Assembly: GCA_025457905.1 (NCBI GenBank)
Contig: JALOTM010000114.1
Coordinates: forward strand, 1-6,763
Length of the DNA: 6,763 bases
Source of the DNA: Methanomassiliicoccales archaeon
GTDB taxonomy: Archaea; Thermoplasmatota; Thermoplasmata; Methanomassiliicoccales; UBA472
Direction of reading: 5' to 3'
Shown: piece after piece, positions 5,557-6,763 of the stretch
Layout of the letters: every line of letters starts with the position of its first letter
Position numbering within the stretch: position 1 is the stretch's first letter
The notes under the pieces: model-generated
What the model saw: only the letters and a program-made list of their open reading frames with translations
Databases searched by the model: none
Told to the model about the DNA's origin: nothing
Program-made: the position numbers and the translations under genes

Positions 5557-6642
5557 ATGTCCATGACGCCCGCCAGTGCAATCCCGGACAAGGCAGCCGT
5601 CCTGATCATAGGAGGGGGGGTCGCCGGGCTCTCCGCCGCCAACGCCCTCCTCGGCCAAGGCGTGGATGTGGCCCTGGTGGAGGCAGAGGACCGGCTTGGC
5701 GGGAGGGTGCGCAGGTCGGGGTCGGTCTTCCCCGTCCTCGTCAGCGGCTCCGAGGTCGTGGCTGCGATGGAGGCGAGGCTCAGGTCCAGCCATCGTGCCC
5801 ATGTGATGCTCGAGTCCAGGGTCCTCTCTGCGAGGCGCTCCGGGAAGGGCTTCGAGGCCGAGGTGGAGTCCGACCATCGGGAGGGTGGACCCGTCGCGCG
5901 GGCCTCAATCCGGGCGGACGCCGTCATCGTCGCCACGGGCATGGAGGCGGTGGACGCAGGCCAGATCCCGGAGCTGGGATATCCGCGCATCAAGGACGTG
6001 GTCACATCCGAGGGGTTCGAGGGCCTGGTGGGGAAGGGGGTGCTCCGACGGCCAAGCGACGGAGAGCATGTGCGAGCCCTTGCATTCGTGCAGTGCGTCG
6101 GCTCTCGCGTGCAGAGCAGGGGCGTTCCGTACTGCAGCTCCGTCTGCTGCATGAACGCGATGAAGTGGGCGTCGGCGGTCCGCGAGTCCGACCCCTCCAT
6201 CGAGACCTACGTGCTTTACATCGACATCCGCGCCCATGGAAAAGGCTACGAGGACCTTTACAGGAGGGCGCGGGAGAAGGGGGTGCGCTTCATTCGGGGG
6301 CAACCGTCCATGATCCGCCCCGTTCCCGGCGGGCCCGGTATCCTGGTGTGCGGAGAGAACACCCTTCTCAAGGAGCTCTATGAGATCCCCGTGGACCTGG
6401 GGGTGCTGAACGTGGGGATGAGGCAGTGGCCGGAGACGCTGGCCCTACTGGAGATGCTCGGGGTGGGGGTGGACCACGCCGGTATGCCATTAAGCCCGGG
6501 GTGGGAGGGTGTGCGCACCAACACCGAGGGGGTCTTCGTCGCGGGGTGCGCCGAGGCACCCAAGGACGTGAGGGATTCCATGGCCCAGGGACATGCGGCG
6601 GCCATGGCAGCGCTGGAGCACCTCCAGGGCGTTCAGCGATAA
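5557..6642 (+). CDS. Compact HdrA-like FAD / [4Fe-4S] flavoprotein
   Basis: This 361-residue protein has the core of heterodisulfide reductase subunit A. The N-terminal FAD Rossmann motif is VLIIGGGVAGLSAANAL (15-31) with acidic Glu42, then RLGGR, then VIVATGME (123-130). FVQCVGSR...VPYCSSVCCMNAMK supplies Cys180, 193, 197 and 198 in the CX12CX3CC pattern, which as I recall binds an atypical [4Fe-4S] cluster near FAD in HdrA. YIDIRAHGKGYEDLY and the C-terminal GVFVAGCAEAPKDVRDSMAQGHAAA are further HdrA hallmarks. Full HdrA is about 650 residues. Missing here are its N-terminal domain, the DCSxC segment (replaced by VLVSGSEVV, about 60-68) and the ferredoxin modules. The length resembles sulfur-oxidation sHdrA proteins, but no HdrB/HdrC partner is in view. 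The start is ATG 5557 or 5563; no clear SD is close. It is divergent from sufCB across 125 bases. It is a redox protein whose substrate is unknown. Confidence 0.88.
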   Translation: MSMTPASAIPDKAAVLIIGGGVAGLSAANALLGQGVDVALVEAEDRLGGRVRRSGSVFPVLVSGSEVVAAMEARLRSSHRAHVMLESRVLSARRSGKGFEAEVESDHREGGPVARASIRADAVIVATGMEAVDAGQIPELGYPRIKDVVTSEGFEGLVGKGVLRRPSDGEHVRALAFVQCVGSRVQSRGVPYCSSVCCMNAMKWASAVRESDPSIETYVLYIDIRAHGKGYEDLYRRAREKGVRFIRGQPSMIRPVPGGPGILVCGENTLLKELYEIPVDLGVLNVGMRQWPETLALLEMLGVGVDHAGMPLSPGWEGVRTNTEGVFVAGCAEAPKDVRDSMAQGHAAAMAALEHLQGVQR

Positions 6643-6722
6643 TCTATTTCTCGGTCCAGGTACATGGCCGTATCATGCCTGGGCAGGAGAGGGGCCAAAG
6701 GGCACAATGGGACACGTCCTAT

Positions 6723-6743
6723 ACCAAAGAGTAATTCTTCGGT
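6723..6743 (-). other. Imperfect stem-loop in the 3' intergenic tail
   Basis: ACCAAAGA (6723-6730) and TCTTCGGT (6736-6743) pair around a 5-base loop. One A-C mismatch on the plus strand becomes a G-U pair on the minus strand, so the minus-strand RNA would have a continuous 8-bp stem. No T-tract follows on either strand, so a terminator is not supported. The rest of 6643-6763 shows no gene. Confidence 0.25.
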
Positions 6744-6763
6744 CCTGAGCCGAGCGAGCTCTG

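Noticed and set aside
5432..5581. 50-residue N-terminal extension of SufC
   Set aside because: The extension crosses the TATA-like box and is not SufC-like; MLEIEDLHVEVGG is the normal family start.
5025..6383. Plus-strand open frame of 452 codons spanning sufC antisense and the HdrA-like gene
   Set aside because: It crosses the divergent promoter region, covers two well-identified genes in other frames and shows only low-complexity Arg/Gly-rich sequence.
6656..6682. CCAGG ... CCTGG inverted repeat after the HdrA-like gene, considered as a terminator
   Set aside because: The stem is only 5 bp around a 17-base loop with a partial inner pairing, and no T-rich tract follows.

Overview
The window is a GC-rich stretch that looks archaeal. 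The pointers are a two-gene SUF cluster (sufC then sufB, with no sufD or sufS in view), an HdrA-family flavoprotein, an ATP-cone/nuclease fusion, and AT-rich TATA-like elements about 30-40 bases ahead of start codons. High GC with a minimal SufBC pair and an Hdr-type protein suggests a euryarchaeon, possibly of the Thermoplasmatota/Methanomassiliicoccales type. That placement is inference and was not tested by any search.

Layout. Bases 1-1467 (+) hold the C-terminal part of a PEP-synthase/rifampin-phosphotransferase-like protein ending in the phosphohistidine swivel domain. A VOC (glyoxalase-fold) protein follows at 1510-2016 (+). Its end overlaps by 12 bases the end of a convergent gene, 2005-2819 (-), an ATP-cone plus PD-(D/E)XK nuclease-like protein. 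That gene is broken by an exact 26-bp tandem duplication (2337-2388); removing one copy restores a 262-residue reading frame. Upstream of it on the same strand is a small winged-helix regulator (2876-3340, -). Its promoter region carries a TATA-like element and two copies of TGAT-N4-ATCA spaced 41 bp apart.

Next come sufB (3477-4709, -) and sufC (4679-5431, -). They overlap by 31 bases, and a strong ribosome-binding site for sufB lies inside sufC. A 125-base intergenic region with a TATA-like box and a 13-bp dyad separates sufC from a divergent gene, 5557-6642 (+). This encodes a compact HdrA-like flavoprotein that keeps the FAD fold and a CX12CX3CC cysteine set but lacks the ferredoxin modules of full-length HdrA. 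The last 121 bases carry no gene that I can support, only an imperfect hairpin.

How the genes may work together: SufC (ATPase) and SufB (scaffold) form the Fe-S cluster assembly machine. The divergent HdrA-like protein is an FAD/Fe-S redox protein, so it could be a client or an electron donor; that is a hypothesis from position only. The winged-helix regulator looks autoregulated. The phosphotransferase-like and VOC genes are probably one transcription unit with no evident link to the rest.
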